From Eutrophocola sp964503965 (GTDB lineage Bacteria; Pseudomonadota; Gammaproteobacteria; Pseudomonadales; Pseudohongiellaceae), in the NCBI GenBank assembly GCA_964503965.1, contig CAZDCK010000025.1:1-44886 (forward strand): a DNA stretch of 44,886 bases. The letters run 5' to 3'. Shown here one piece after another: positions 8,314 to 16,478 of the stretch. The notes under the pieces are model-generated. The model did no database searches. It saw only the letters and a list, made by a program, of their open reading frames with translations, and was not told the origin of the DNA. The position numbers were made by a program, and so were the translations under genes. The number at the start of each line of letters is the position of its first letter. Within the stretch, counting starts at the first letter, position 1.

Positions 8314-8934
8314 TCAGGTATAAGACAAAAGGGCGAAAAGGATAAGCCAGACCAGGAGCAGGAAGTGCCAGTAAACGGCACACAGTTCCACACTCAAGCG
8401 GATGGCTTTGACCTCTGTACCGGACAGAATCTTGAACGTAGACCGTGTCCATACCCACAGGCCGCCAAGGATATGTAATCCATGCAAACCGGTGAGGAGG
8501 TAAAAAAACGAATTAGCGGGATTGCTGGACATATAGAAACCGGCATTATTGAGCTCTTGCCAGGCCTGCAATTGTCCAAAAATGAAGGCCAGCGAAAAGG
8601 CACCGGAAATAATCATTCCCCATTTGACCTTGCCCTGCATGGCGTCGTCCTGGGCAATGTTACGTGTCCATTGCATGACGATACTGCAGAGGAAGAGTAG
8701 ACCTGTATTTACCCATAACATGCCGGGCTCAGGTAAGGGACGCCAGTCATCCAGTTCCATACGGATAAAATAAGCGGTAATGAAAAGCATGAACAGCACA
8801 AAAACCACCGCCAGGAACATACGAAGGGCGATCCTTTTGGGATGCAGACCCTCCGCAATCTCGGTCCCTATCAGGGCGGGGTTTTCACCCTGGGTGTCCC
8901 AGGGCTTGTCGAAGATGCTTTTGAAAAAGCTCAT
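8314..8934 (-). CDS. cytochrome c oxidase subunit III-like protein (first copy)
   Basis: This 206-aa protein has the subunit III signature in its second half: FGQLQAWQELNNAGFYMSSN, FFYLLTGLHGLHILGGLWVW and YWHFLLLVWLILFALL. The N-terminal 35 residues are polar, with ENPALIG and LHPKRIALRMFLAVVF leading into the first helix. Its ATG overlaps the stop of ctaD (TAATG at 8932-8936), so it is translationally coupled to subunit I. It is clearly divergent from the adjacent 223-aa copy, which argues for an old duplication with different roles rather than a recent repeat. Confidence 0.9.
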   Translation of the reverse strand: MSFFKSIFDKPWDTQGENPALIGTEIAEGLHPKRIALRMFLAVVFVLFMLFITAYFIRMELDDWRPLPEPGMLWVNTGLLFLCSIVMQWTRNIAQDDAMQGKVKWGMIISGAFSLAFIFGQLQAWQELNNAGFYMSSNPANSFFYLLTGLHGLHILGGLWVWTRSTFKILSGTEVKAIRLSVELCAVYWHFLLLVWLILFALLSYT

Positions 8935-10703
8935 TACTCTTCGTGTCCTTTGTATGGAGTCCCGTCGACTGTTTCCACTTCCTCAGCAGGAATATGTTGG
9001 GGAACAAAGTCGGACTTGACGCCTGGTACACTGTACTCATAAGCCCAACGATACACAGTCGGCAGTTCCGGACCCCAGTTGCCATGTCCAGGAGGATGCT
9101 CGGCGGTATGCCACTCAAGGGTAGTCGCTTCCCATGGATTGGGTTCTGATTTTTTGCCCTTGAATGTACTCCAGATCATGTTGACCAGAAATACCAGCTG
9201 GAAGATAGCGACAAAGATAGCTGCCATGGTGATATTTGCGTTCATGGTCTGTACAGAATCCGGCAGGAATTCAGTAGTACCCATGGCGTAATAACGGCGT
9301 GGCAGTCCCATCAGGCCAAGATAGTGCATTGGCAGGAATATGGAGTAGGCGCCGATAAAGGTTCCCCAGAAATGAATCTTGCCGAGCGTGACATTAAACA
9401 TCTTGCCTGACATTTTTGGATACCAGTGATAGATGGCGGCATACAGTGTCAGGATGGGAGACAGACCCATCACCATATGGAAGTGACCGATCACAAAGTA
9501 GGTGTCTGACAGGGGCAGGTCGACAGTCACGTTACCGAGGAAAATGCCGGTCAAACCGCCATGGACGAAAGTAAAGATGAAGCCGCAGGCAAACAGCATG
9601 GGCACTGTCAGACGGATATTGCCTTCCCAGAGGGTAAGTACCCAGTTGTATACCTTGATCGCTGTCGGAACAGCAATGATCAGGGTGGTGAAGGCGAAGA
9701 AAAAGCCGAAGTAGGGATTCATGCCTGATACATACATATGGTGCGCCCATACGATGAAGCTCAATCCGCCAATGGCGATAATCGCCCATACCATCATACG
9801 GTAGCCGAAAATATTCTTGCGCGCATGACAGCTAAGTACGTCAGAGACCAGGCCAAATGCTGGCAGGGCGACGATATACACTTCCGGGTGACCAAAGAAC
9901 CAGAACAGATGCTGGAACAGAATCGGACTACCGCCTTCACGTGGCACAGTTTCACCCAGTGCGGCAATGGCCGGCAGGAAGAAGCTTGTGTTCAACAGCT
10001 TGTCGAACAGCATCATCACTGCAGCAACAAACAGAGCAGGAAATGCAAACAGACCCAGTACTGTCGCCACAAAAATTCCCCAAATAGACAGGGGCATGCG
10101 CATCAGGGTCATGCCGCGGGTGCGGGCCTGCAGGATGGTCGTGACATAGTTCAGACCACCCATGGTAAAGGCCACGATGAACACGGCCAGTGAGGCAAGC
10201 ATGGTAAGGATGCCGGCATCGGATCCTGGCGTTCCTTCAGTAATGGCTTGAGGTGGGTAAAGTGTCCAACCGGCACCCGTGGGGCCGCCTGGGACAAAAA
10301 AGCTGAACATCAGGATGATGCAGGATACCAGGAAGAACCAGTAACTCAGCATGTTCAGGAATGGAAATACCATGTCCCTGGCACCGATTTGCAAAGGAAT
10401 CAGGTAGTTACCAAATCCCCCGAGGAAGAGGGCGGTTAACAGGTAAACCACCATGATCATGCCGTGCATGGTGACAAACTGGTAGTAGTCAGCCGGGTCA
10501 ATAAATGCAAATGTGTCGGGATAACCTAGCTGCAGGCGCATCAGTACAGAAAGCACCATTCCGACCAAGCCCACAGCAATTGCGGTAGATCCGTACTGGA
10601 TCGCAATTACCTTGTGGTCCTGACTGAATACATACTTGCTGATGAAGCTGTGCGGATGATCATGTAAATCTTCTTTCTGATCCGCTATGGGTATATAAGC
10701 CAT
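8934..10703 (-). CDS. ctaD: cytochrome c oxidase subunit I (haem-copper oxidase, A1-like)
   Basis: This is the catalytic subunit that reduces O2 at a haem/CuB centre and pumps protons. The 589-aa protein has at least twelve helices. CuB and cross-link motif FGHPEVYIVALP, with the E286-equivalent Glu inside HPEVY, marks the A1 type; HH of VWAHHMYVSG are the other CuB ligands. VIGHFHMVMG holds the two haem ligand His. The D-channel entrance is IGARDMVFPFLN with Asp and Asn kept. The N-terminal haem-ligand His is in YQFVTMHGMIMV. The ribosome site GAGGAG precedes the ATG. It lies downstream of coxB across a 68-base gap that can fold into a hairpin, and upstream of two COX3 genes. All key residues seem present, so the enzyme should be active. 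Confidence 0.96.
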   Translation of the reverse strand: MAYIPIADQKEDLHDHPHSFISKYVFSQDHKVIAIQYGSTAIAVGLVGMVLSVLMRLQLGYPDTFAFIDPADYYQFVTMHGMIMVVYLLTALFLGGFGNYLIPLQIGARDMVFPFLNMLSYWFFLVSCIILMFSFFVPGGPTGAGWTLYPPQAITEGTPGSDAGILTMLASLAVFIVAFTMGGLNYVTTILQARTRGMTLMRMPLSIWGIFVATVLGLFAFPALFVAAVMMLFDKLLNTSFFLPAIAALGETVPREGGSPILFQHLFWFFGHPEVYIVALPAFGLVSDVLSCHARKNIFGYRMMVWAIIAIGGLSFIVWAHHMYVSGMNPYFGFFFAFTTLIIAVPTAIKVYNWVLTLWEGNIRLTVPMLFACGFIFTFVHGGLTGIFLGNVTVDLPLSDTYFVIGHFHMVMGLSPILTLYAAIYHWYPKMSGKMFNVTLGKIHFWGTFIGAYSIFLPMHYLGLMGLPRRYYAMGTTEFLPDSVQTMNANITMAAIFVAIFQLVFLVNMIWSTFKGKKSEPNPWEATTLEWHTAEHPPGHGNWGPELPTVYRWAYEYSVPGVKSDFVPQHIPAEEVETVDGTPYKGHEE

Positions 10704-10716
10704 TACTTTCTCCTCG

Positions 10717-10749
10717 TTACAACCGGCCTGTAATGCAGTCCGGTTACGT
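10717..10749 (-). other. intercistronic hairpin between coxB and ctaD
   Basis: AACCGG (10721-10726) and CCGGTT (10740-10745) pair around a 13-base loop, with flanking GTTAC and AC partly extending the stem. There is no T run, so it is not a standard terminator. It may stabilise or process the mRNA between the subunit II and subunit I cistrons. Confidence 0.4.
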
Positions 10750-10771
10750 TTTAGCTAAATCTTGTAATCTG

Positions 10772-12130
10772 TTACTGCAGTGTGTTGATGTACGCAACGA
10801 CGTCATCGATAGCCTGCTCGTCTTTGAGCGCTGAGACCATGTGCTGCATCTGGTAGCCCTGTTGATCCTGAGGGTGAGAACCGCGGACACCATCTTTATA
10901 ATTTTGCAGTTGTCTTACCAAATACCAATCTGTCATACCAGCCAGCCTGGGCGCATGGGTATTCCATGAGCCTTCACCATTATCACCATGACAAATGGAA
11001 CATTTGCCCTGGTAAAGATTGGCACCATTAGCCAGATCACCGGTGACAGTTTCCTCAGCCGGGGTGTCGGGCAGGGTATTGATGTAGGCAATAACATTAT
11101 TCAGGATCTGGTCATTAGCCATAGTTGCGGCCATAGGTGCCATCTGCATGCCGTAAACATCATCAGCATCACTGCCGCGTACACCATTTTTGAAATAGCC
11201 TATCTGTTGGCGCAGGTACCAGTCCTGCTGACCTGTAAGCTTGGGCGCATTCAACGCCACGTTACCTTCGCCGTTAGCCCCATGGCAGGCAGCACAAACA
11301 GCATAGGAAGCCTGACCTGCCTGGGCATTCCCTACAGGCATGTTCTGGGTTTCCTCGAAGGTTTTCTGGCTTGCGAGCCAAGCATCATAATCCGCGCGTT
11401 CCTCAACAATGACTTTGCCGCGCATGGCAAAGTGCGCAAGACCGCAATGCTCTTCACAGAGAATGTCGAAACGGCCAGTCCTGGTAGGCTGGAGCCACAT
11501 GTAAGTCTCGGTACCGGGGACCATGTCCATCTTCACGCGGAACTGGGCAACTGTAAAATCATGCAGCACATCCTTGGAACGCAGGAGCAAATGCACATTT
11601 TCTCCGACAGGCAAGTGCATTTCCTTGGTTTCCACGATGATGTCATCGCGACCATTGGGGTCGTTCGGATTGACACCCAGAGGGTTGCTTTCGGAAATAA
11701 ATGAAGTATCCGCAGTACCCAGAACACCATCAGCACCGGGATAGCGGAAACTCCACTGCCACTGCTGGCCAACAATCTCTACCTTGTGGGCGTCCTCGGG
11801 CGGCTGAACGAAGCTGGCCCAGACAAACAGTCCCGGGGTCAGCATGGCAGCAACACCAAGGGCGGTGAAACCTGTCAGCCATACTTCAAGCTTCTTGTTT
11901 TCTGGTTCATAGTTAGCCCTGCGGTTTTTGTCATAGCGGTATTTGTAAATGGCATAGGCCAGAAACAGGTTAACCGCAAGAAAGACAAACCCGGCTACCC
12001 ACATGGTGATGTAGATCGTGTTGTCAATTGCTCCCCAGTTAGAGGCAATTTCAGTCAACCACCATGGGCTCCAGAAATGGAAAAAGACAGTGAGTACGAT
12101 AAGTACGAGAATAGAGACTACGAGTGCCAT
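10772..12130 (-). CDS. coxB: cytochrome c oxidase subunit II with two C-terminal cytochrome c domains
   Basis: Subunit II receives electrons from cytochrome c at its CuA centre. This 452-aa form has an early hydrophobic segment and SPWW/IASNWG motif, helices at about 38-62 and 82-105, and a periplasmic cupredoxin domain. The CuA ligands are His190 (VLHDF), Cys225, Glu227, Cys229, His233 and Met236 in CEEHCGLAHFAM. Two class I cytochrome c domains are fused to the end: CAACH at 279-283 and CSICH at 377-381, each followed by HG(A/D)NGEG. So it is a caa3-like enzyme with two haems c. The ribosome site AAAGGACC precedes the ATG at 12130. It is the first gene of the cluster. The paired haems probably replace a soluble cytochrome as electron entry. 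Confidence 0.95.
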   Translation of the reverse strand: MALVVSILVLIVLTVFFHFWSPWWLTEIASNWGAIDNTIYITMWVAGFVFLAVNLFLAYAIYKYRYDKNRRANYEPENKKLEVWLTGFTALGVAAMLTPGLFVWASFVQPPEDAHKVEIVGQQWQWSFRYPGADGVLGTADTSFISESNPLGVNPNDPNGRDDIIVETKEMHLPVGENVHLLLRSKDVLHDFTVAQFRVKMDMVPGTETYMWLQPTRTGRFDILCEEHCGLAHFAMRGKVIVEERADYDAWLASQKTFEETQNMPVGNAQAGQASYAVCAACHGANGEGNVALNAPKLTGQQDWYLRQQIGYFKNGVRGSDADDVYGMQMAPMAATMANDQILNNVIAYINTLPDTPAEETVTGDLANGANLYQGKCSICHGDNGEGSWNTHAPRLAGMTDWYLVRQLQNYKDGVRGSHPQDQQGYQMQHMVSALKDEQAIDDVVAYINTLQ

Positions 12131-12668
12131 ATATTTCCGGTCCTTTAATTTAACCTGCAGGGGACATTACTGAACCCAGACAGAATTTACAGTTTTATGA
12201 AAAGCGTATTCCGACAATGTCCTGGCAACATGTGACTGTTCGGCAACAGGATATACGAAGTCATGGGAATTCTGGTTTTTCAGGGAGGGAGCAGAGCAGT
12301 ACCCAATTAACGAGTCAATGTCTGGACTTACTGTGATGTTCTTTCGAATAGTGGACATCTTTACCAAGGCATTGCCACCAGGTCCGGTTTACACTTTCCA
12401 GTCATACTGCAAGGTATGATGCGGGGTGTTGAAACGTGTAACCTGATGTTTTTAAATAAAAAAGTTTAGAATTTAAACGCTGTTCCCGGATCCCGGGCCG
12501 AAAAGCTGCAGCCGGCCCTTTAATCAGGCCGAGATGGTAATGCATCCCCCCATTCAGAGCAAGGAATTTTGGGCGCTTCAGGCCAACTTTTCCATAGAAT
12601 TCAGCCTGTTTATGAGTTCTTGATTGACCTGCATTAATAAGCTGCTGAATCAGAGAGAGCCGGGTTTT
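12131..12668 (-). other. intergenic region upstream of coxB
   Basis: These 538 bases separate coxB from the small membrane protein gene on the same strand and should hold the cox promoter. I cannot point to a convincing -35/-10 pair. The visible features are short hairpins: CCCGG-ATC-CCGGG near 12485-12500, CGGCC-N9-GGCCG near 12513-12531, and an AT-rich near-palindrome GTTTA-GAATT-TAAAC at 12464-12478. A 66-codon frame at 12167-12367 has no ribosome site and no family likeness, so I leave it out as a gene. Confidence 0.4.
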
Positions 12669-12941
12669 TTACGTCTCGCTGTCAGAAGTAGACGCAGATG
12701 TTTCATTTCTGTCCGAATCAGCATCATTTTCTACCGAAAGCCGGGTTTTTGCTGCATCACGAGCAAATTTGGCCATGACCAGCATGGCTATCATAATTAC
12801 GAAAGTACCGAATGCCGACTCCACCGCCGATAAGGTATCCCGGATAGTGATTGCATAAAGGAAGGAGATGAATGTCACTGCGGTGAGTAAATAAAGCAGG
12901 AACGCAAAGGCGTAGAGCAGATAACCGGTAAATTTGTTCAT
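12669..12941 (-). CDS. small two-helix membrane protein, unknown function
   Basis: I do not recognise the family. The 90-aa product has two hydrophobic segments, about residues 5-34 (TGYLLYAFAFLLYLLTAVTF onward) and 43-60 (AFGTFVIMIAMLVMAKFA). It ends in a polar, Ser/Asp/Glu-rich tail (ENDADSDRNETSASTSDSE). AGGA lies about 11 bases before the ATG. It is 538 bases upstream of coxB in the same direction and divergent from the AraC regulator, so a link with the oxidase is possible but unproven. Confidence 0.6.
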   Translation of the reverse strand: MNKFTGYLLYAFAFLLYLLTAVTFISFLYAITIRDTLSAVESAFGTFVIMIAMLVMAKFARDAAKTRLSVENDADSDRNETSASTSDSET

Positions 12942-13069
12942 TGTTATGTGATCCTGGTAAGCCAGTGTGATCCGGGGTCAATGATTGAGAGGCGCGATTT
13001 TAATGCCCCGGGAAAAATTTTGCATTTCTAATTGTAAAGAGCAATTCTGGTCAGGTTTTTCTGACAGGA

Positions 13070-13999
13070 ATGATCGATACTGTTCACAGATTCATTCAGA
13101 TTAGGCGTAGTCGCAAGACCATGAAAACAAGGAAACCAGGTTATGGCCGGGAAAAAGCAGATCCCAGAATATCCCGGGCATTGCTGTATATCCGTGAAAA
13201 TCTCGATGAAGAGTTAAGTCTTGGAAAAATCGGCGATATGAGTGGCATGTCCCGGTTTCATTTTCACCGCCTGTTTCTCAGTTGTACGGGAATTACCCTG
13301 AACAGGTTCATCCAGCAGGCGCGCCTGAAAAGGGCATCCCTGCAGCTGGTATTCAACAAACCCAATAGGGTTATTGATATCGCCTTGCAAGTGGGCTTTG
13401 AACATCCCGAATCCTTTTCCAGGGCTTTCAAGCAGTTATATGGACAGGCGCCGTCCACATTTCGACGTCAGCCGGACTGGGAAAAATGGTGGCTGGTGCA
13501 GTATTCATCAAATCAACAATGCCAAAGGACAAAAAATATGCAGGTAGAGATCATTGATTTTCCTGAAACTACAGTTGCTGCCATTGAACACAAGGGACCT
13601 GAGCATCTAACATACAAATCCTCCATGAAATTTATCCAGTGGCGCCAGGAAAATGGTGTGCGTCCGGACAATGGGAAAACATTCGGGATTCATTACACCG
13701 ACCCCAGGAATACTTTTCCCGAAGATTACCGAATGGATATCTGTGTTTCCGTCAACTCTCCGATCAGGGAAAACCCTCATGGGGTGATAAACAAGGTCAT
13801 TCCTGCCTGTCGATGCGCAGTTACCCGACATGTCGGGTCAAGAGACAATGTGACGGCTGCGGAATATCTTGTTTATGAGTGGCTGCCTGATAGTGGCGAA
13901 ATGCTCGGGGATTTTCCGATATTCTTTCATTACGTAAATGTGGGGCCCGATGTCAGGGAGCATGAAATGATCACGGATGTTTACCTGCCCCTGAAATAG
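13070..13999 (+). CDS. AraC-family regulator with GyrI-like effector domain
   Basis: A 309-aa transcription factor. Residues about 34-135 form the double helix-turn-helix DNA-binding domain: ALLYIRENLDEELSLGKIGD, MSRFHFHRLFLSCTGITLNRFIQQARLKRA and the second helix pair IDIALQVGFEHPESFSRAFKQLYGQAPSTFR, which are the standard AraC/XylS patterns. Residues about 155-309 resemble the GyrI/SbmC-like ligand domain (MQVEIIDFPETTVAAIEHKGP, then FGIHYTDP, YRMDICVSV, and FFHYVN), as in Rob- and AdaA-like multidrug regulators. The ATG at 13121 (MKTRKPGYG) is an alternative start; neither has a good ribosome site. It is divergent from the 90-aa membrane protein and may control it or the following gene set. 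Confidence 0.88.
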   Translation: MIDTVHRFIQIRRSRKTMKTRKPGYGREKADPRISRALLYIRENLDEELSLGKIGDMSGMSRFHFHRLFLSCTGITLNRFIQQARLKRASLQLVFNKPNRVIDIALQVGFEHPESFSRAFKQLYGQAPSTFRRQPDWEKWWLVQYSSNQQCQRTKNMQVEIIDFPETTVAAIEHKGPEHLTYKSSMKFIQWRQENGVRPDNGKTFGIHYTDPRNTFPEDYRMDICVSVNSPIRENPHGVINKVIPACRCAVTRHVGSRDNVTAAEYLVYEWLPDSGEMLGDFPIFFHYVNVGPDVREHEMITDVYLPLK

Positions 14000-14081
14000 T
14001 GTCCCTACAAGGAACCACGGAGAAGGTGTACAATACGCGGCTTTTACTCCTAACCCCGTCTTCCATTACATTCCGCTCCCC

Positions 14082-14678
14082 ATGAATCTGTGCCGGTTAA
14101 TTTCCATAGTATGCCTGCTCTGTGCATTCTCACAGGTTCAGGCTCATGGCAGTGTTACGCCTGATGGTGACCTCTGTATTATCAAGATCGGTTTCTATAG
14201 TGCGCACTTCAAGATTTACCAACCAAGGACAAAAGGGCACCAGGATTATTGTGAAGACCTGCCAGATACAGGCGAAACAATTTTTGTCATGGAATATACC
14301 TATGGAGATCTTGGTGAGGTGCCGGTGGACTTCCGTATTATTCATGACATCACCGGGTATGGGCGCTTTGCCAAGATTCAGGATGTCGAAGCACTGGGCC
14401 AGGATGAGATAGATTCGGCTACCGTGGTTTACCAGCCGCCAATGCGCACGCCGGATATTTTTTCTATCGGCCATGAATTTGAAGAATCCGGCAATTACCT
14501 GGGTGTGGTGACTGCCCGGCATCCCGAAACCCATGAACTGTATACCGCAGTATTTCCTTTTGAAGTGGGGTATGTAGGGTACGGATATGTTCCTTTGTTC
14601 ATCATCCTTGCCATGCTCATCCAGGGTGGTTACTGGTGGATGAATCGGGAAAAGAAAAAACGGCTTGATGCAATCTAA
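14082..14678 (+). CDS. exported membrane-anchored protein of YtkA/MauG cluster, unknown
   Basis: The 198-aa product has a cleavable signal (LISIVCLLCAFSQVQAHG), a periplasmic domain with two Cys (DLCIIKIG and HQDYCEDLP), which could form a disulfide, and one C-terminal helix (YVPLFIILAMLIQGGYWW) followed by the basic stop-transfer REKKKR. The start fits the signal. TACAAT at 14029-14034 is a possible -10 box 48 bases before it. It is first in a row with the FixH/YtkA-like gene (70 bases downstream) and the diheme peroxidase gene. Because it is secreted, has HG near the mature end and neighbours a copper-type YtkA protein, I infer a role in a periplasmic metal or haem process, but no family is named. 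Confidence 0.65.
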   Translation: MNLCRLISIVCLLCAFSQVQAHGSVTPDGDLCIIKIGFYSAHFKIYQPRTKGHQDYCEDLPDTGETIFVMEYTYGDLGEVPVDFRIIHDITGYGRFAKIQDVEALGQDEIDSATVVYQPPMRTPDIFSIGHEFEESGNYLGVVTARHPETHELYTAVFPFEVGYVGYGYVPLFIILAMLIQGGYWWMNREKKKRLDAI

Positions 14679-14748
14679 ATGGCGTCGCTACCGTATAAAT
14701 TCTTCATAAATATTGTTGTAAAACCAGGCGTGTAGTGGAATCGGGATA

Positions 14749-15159
14749 ATGCGAATGTTGGAAAACAGGTTATTTAAAGGACTGCTTCTCATGGCTGTCC
14801 TGTTTATATCCGTGGCAGTCAATGGTGCTGACCAGAAACAATGGGTTTCTGAAAAAGGTCAGTTTTTTGTCAGTTACCAGAGCGAACTTGATCCGATAGT
14901 AATAAACCAGATTCATGAATGGACACTGTTTATTACAGATGCTGATGGCGTCCCGGTCAGCGATGCACAGGTTTCCGTTGAGGGTGGCATGCCTGCCCAT
15001 AATCATGGTCTTCCCACGGCGCCGGTTATCAAACCCGGTGAAAGAGGGCAATACATGCTTCAAGGGTTAAGATTTCACATGATGGGGTACTGGGAACTTG
15101 AACTGAACATCGAAACTGAAGGTGCCAGTGACAATGTAGTGATAACCCTGGATTTATGA
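14749..15159 (+). CDS. FixH/YtkA-like periplasmic protein
   Basis: The 136-aa product has a signal peptide (FKGLLLMAVLFISVAVNGA) and one beta-sandwich domain of the YtkA/FixH type. The diagnostic stretch is the WTLFITDADGVPVSDAQVSV strand followed by EGGMPAHNHGLPTAP, in which Met and two His are the conserved likely metal-binding set, then GQYMLQGLRFHMMGYWEL. Related proteins occur next to cytochrome oxidase, copper and diheme peroxidase genes. ATG 14755 is an alternative start. The last four bases overlap the start of the peroxidase gene (ATGA at 15156-15159), so the two are translationally coupled and probably act together. Confidence 0.8.
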   Translation: MRMLENRLFKGLLLMAVLFISVAVNGADQKQWVSEKGQFFVSYQSELDPIVINQIHEWTLFITDADGVPVSDAQVSVEGGMPAHNHGLPTAPVIKPGERGQYMLQGLRFHMMGYWELELNIETEGASDNVVITLDL

Positions 15160-16445
15160 AACAAGCTCATCCCCGTGCTTTCAAGACTCTGCTTTCCGGT
15201 GTCGTACTTATTCTGATACTGCTTGTAACGTATGCAGGTTTGGCATTCTGGCCGGCATCACCATGGACGGATGCCGAAAAAGTTCTGATACGTTCCCTGT
15301 GGCTGGAAACATTGCCACCCCTGCCGGAGGATCCTTCCAATGCCGTGGCTGACAGTCCGTTGGCTGTTGACATGGGACATGCCCTGTTTTTTGACAAACG
15401 TCTTAGCGTAAACGGTGCTTTTTCCTGTGCTTCCTGCCACAGGCCTGAGCTGAATTTTACGGATGGACTCGACAAGGCAAGAGCTTTGGGGCATTCCCGA
15501 CGGAATACACCCAGCATCGCAGGTCTTGCCTATAGTCCCTGGCTCTATTGGGATGGTCGCCGGGACAGTCTTTGGGCTCAGGCTCTCTCTCCCCTGGAAG
15601 ATCCGGAGGAAATGGGAAACAATCGTTTGAATATAGCCAGGCTGATCATGGAGGATCCCGACTACCGTGAACAGTATGCCGGTCTGTTTGGTGAAGTGCC
15701 CGACTTTTCAAACAGGAACCGTTTCCCTGACAATGCCGGTCCTGGCTCCACTGAGACATGGGATCAGGCATGGCGGTTAATGAATGAGGATGACCGGCGA
15801 CAGGTTAACCGTGTTTTTGCCAATGTGGGTAAGGCGATTGCCGCCTATGAGCGATTAATAGTGCCAGGTGTCTCTCGATTTGATGAATATGCCTCGGCCG
15901 TCCTGAATAATGATGCTGATGCCGACAATCTTCTCACCGCCACGGAGAAGAAAGGATTGAGACTTTTCATTGATAAAGGTCGCTGCATGGAGTGTCACAA
16001 TGGCCCCTTGTTTACCAATAATGAGTTTCACAATACCGGCATTATTTCCTATCCGGGTGATCTGCCGGACCGTGGCAGGGTTGATGGTTTGCGGCAGGTA
16101 CGCAAAGATCCATTCAATTGTCTGGGGGCATACAGTGATGCTGCTCAAGGCCAGTGCCCTGAGTTGGTTTATGCTCGAGAGGGTATTGAATTGATCGGTG
16201 CTTTCAAGACGCCATCGCTAAGAAATCTGGCCAAAACAGCGCCATATATGCATAAGGGTCAGATCGCAACACTGACTGACACCATTCGCCATTATAATGA
16301 TTCGCCACTGGCCATGATTGGTCATAATGAGGCGGAAGACCCGCTTGGATTATTGCCTTTCGAACGTAAACAGGTGGAAGCTTTCTTGCTTACCCTGCAG
16401 GCTCCGATCAATGTTGCTCCGGACCTGCTTGAACCTCCGAAATAA
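15156..16445 (+). CDS. MauG/cytochrome c peroxidase-type diheme protein
   Basis: A 429-aa diheme enzyme of the CcpA/MauG superfamily: N-terminal anchor (LSGVVLILILLVTYAGLAFW), haem 1 motif CASCH at residues 91-95, haem 2 motif CMECH at 277-281, and the usual RRNTPSIAGLAYSPWLYWDGR and FKTPSLRNLAKTAPYMHKGQ segments. Such proteins either reduce H2O2 or, as with MauG and MbnH, oxidise a residue of a partner protein. Its coupling by an ATGA overlap to the YtkA-like gene makes that protein a candidate partner. The N-terminal helix is not followed by a clear cleavage site, so it probably stays in the inner membrane. A bidirectional terminator follows directly. Confidence 0.92.
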   Translation: MKQAHPRAFKTLLSGVVLILILLVTYAGLAFWPASPWTDAEKVLIRSLWLETLPPLPEDPSNAVADSPLAVDMGHALFFDKRLSVNGAFSCASCHRPELNFTDGLDKARALGHSRRNTPSIAGLAYSPWLYWDGRRDSLWAQALSPLEDPEEMGNNRLNIARLIMEDPDYREQYAGLFGEVPDFSNRNRFPDNAGPGSTETWDQAWRLMNEDDRRQVNRVFANVGKAIAAYERLIVPGVSRFDEYASAVLNNDADADNLLTATEKKGLRLFIDKGRCMECHNGPLFTNNEFHNTGIISYPGDLPDRGRVDGLRQVRKDPFNCLGAYSDAAQGQCPELVYAREGIELIGAFKTPSLRNLAKTAPYMHKGQIATLTDTIRHYNDSPLAMIGHNEAEDPLGLLPFERKQVEAFLLTLQAPINVAPDLLEPPK

Positions 16446-16472
16446 AAAAAACCGCCGGAAGGCGGTTTTTTT
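16444..16472. terminator. bidirectional Rho-independent terminator
   Basis: An A run, ACCGCC, a GGAA loop, GGCGGT and a T run form a symmetrical terminator that works on both strands. It lies between the convergent diheme peroxidase and monohaem lipoprotein genes. Confidence 0.92.
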
Positions 16473-16478
16473 AGCAAT

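Noticed and set aside
10988..11704. 238-codon antisense frame within coxB
   Set aside because: A shadow of a well-supported subunit II gene.
12167..12367. 66-codon frame upstream of coxB
   Set aside because: No ribosome site, biased composition and promoter-like location.
12658..12750. direct repeat AGCCGGGTTTTT, 81 bases apart
   Set aside because: Only two copies of 12 bases, one inside a coding region, and neither has a partner arm for a terminator.
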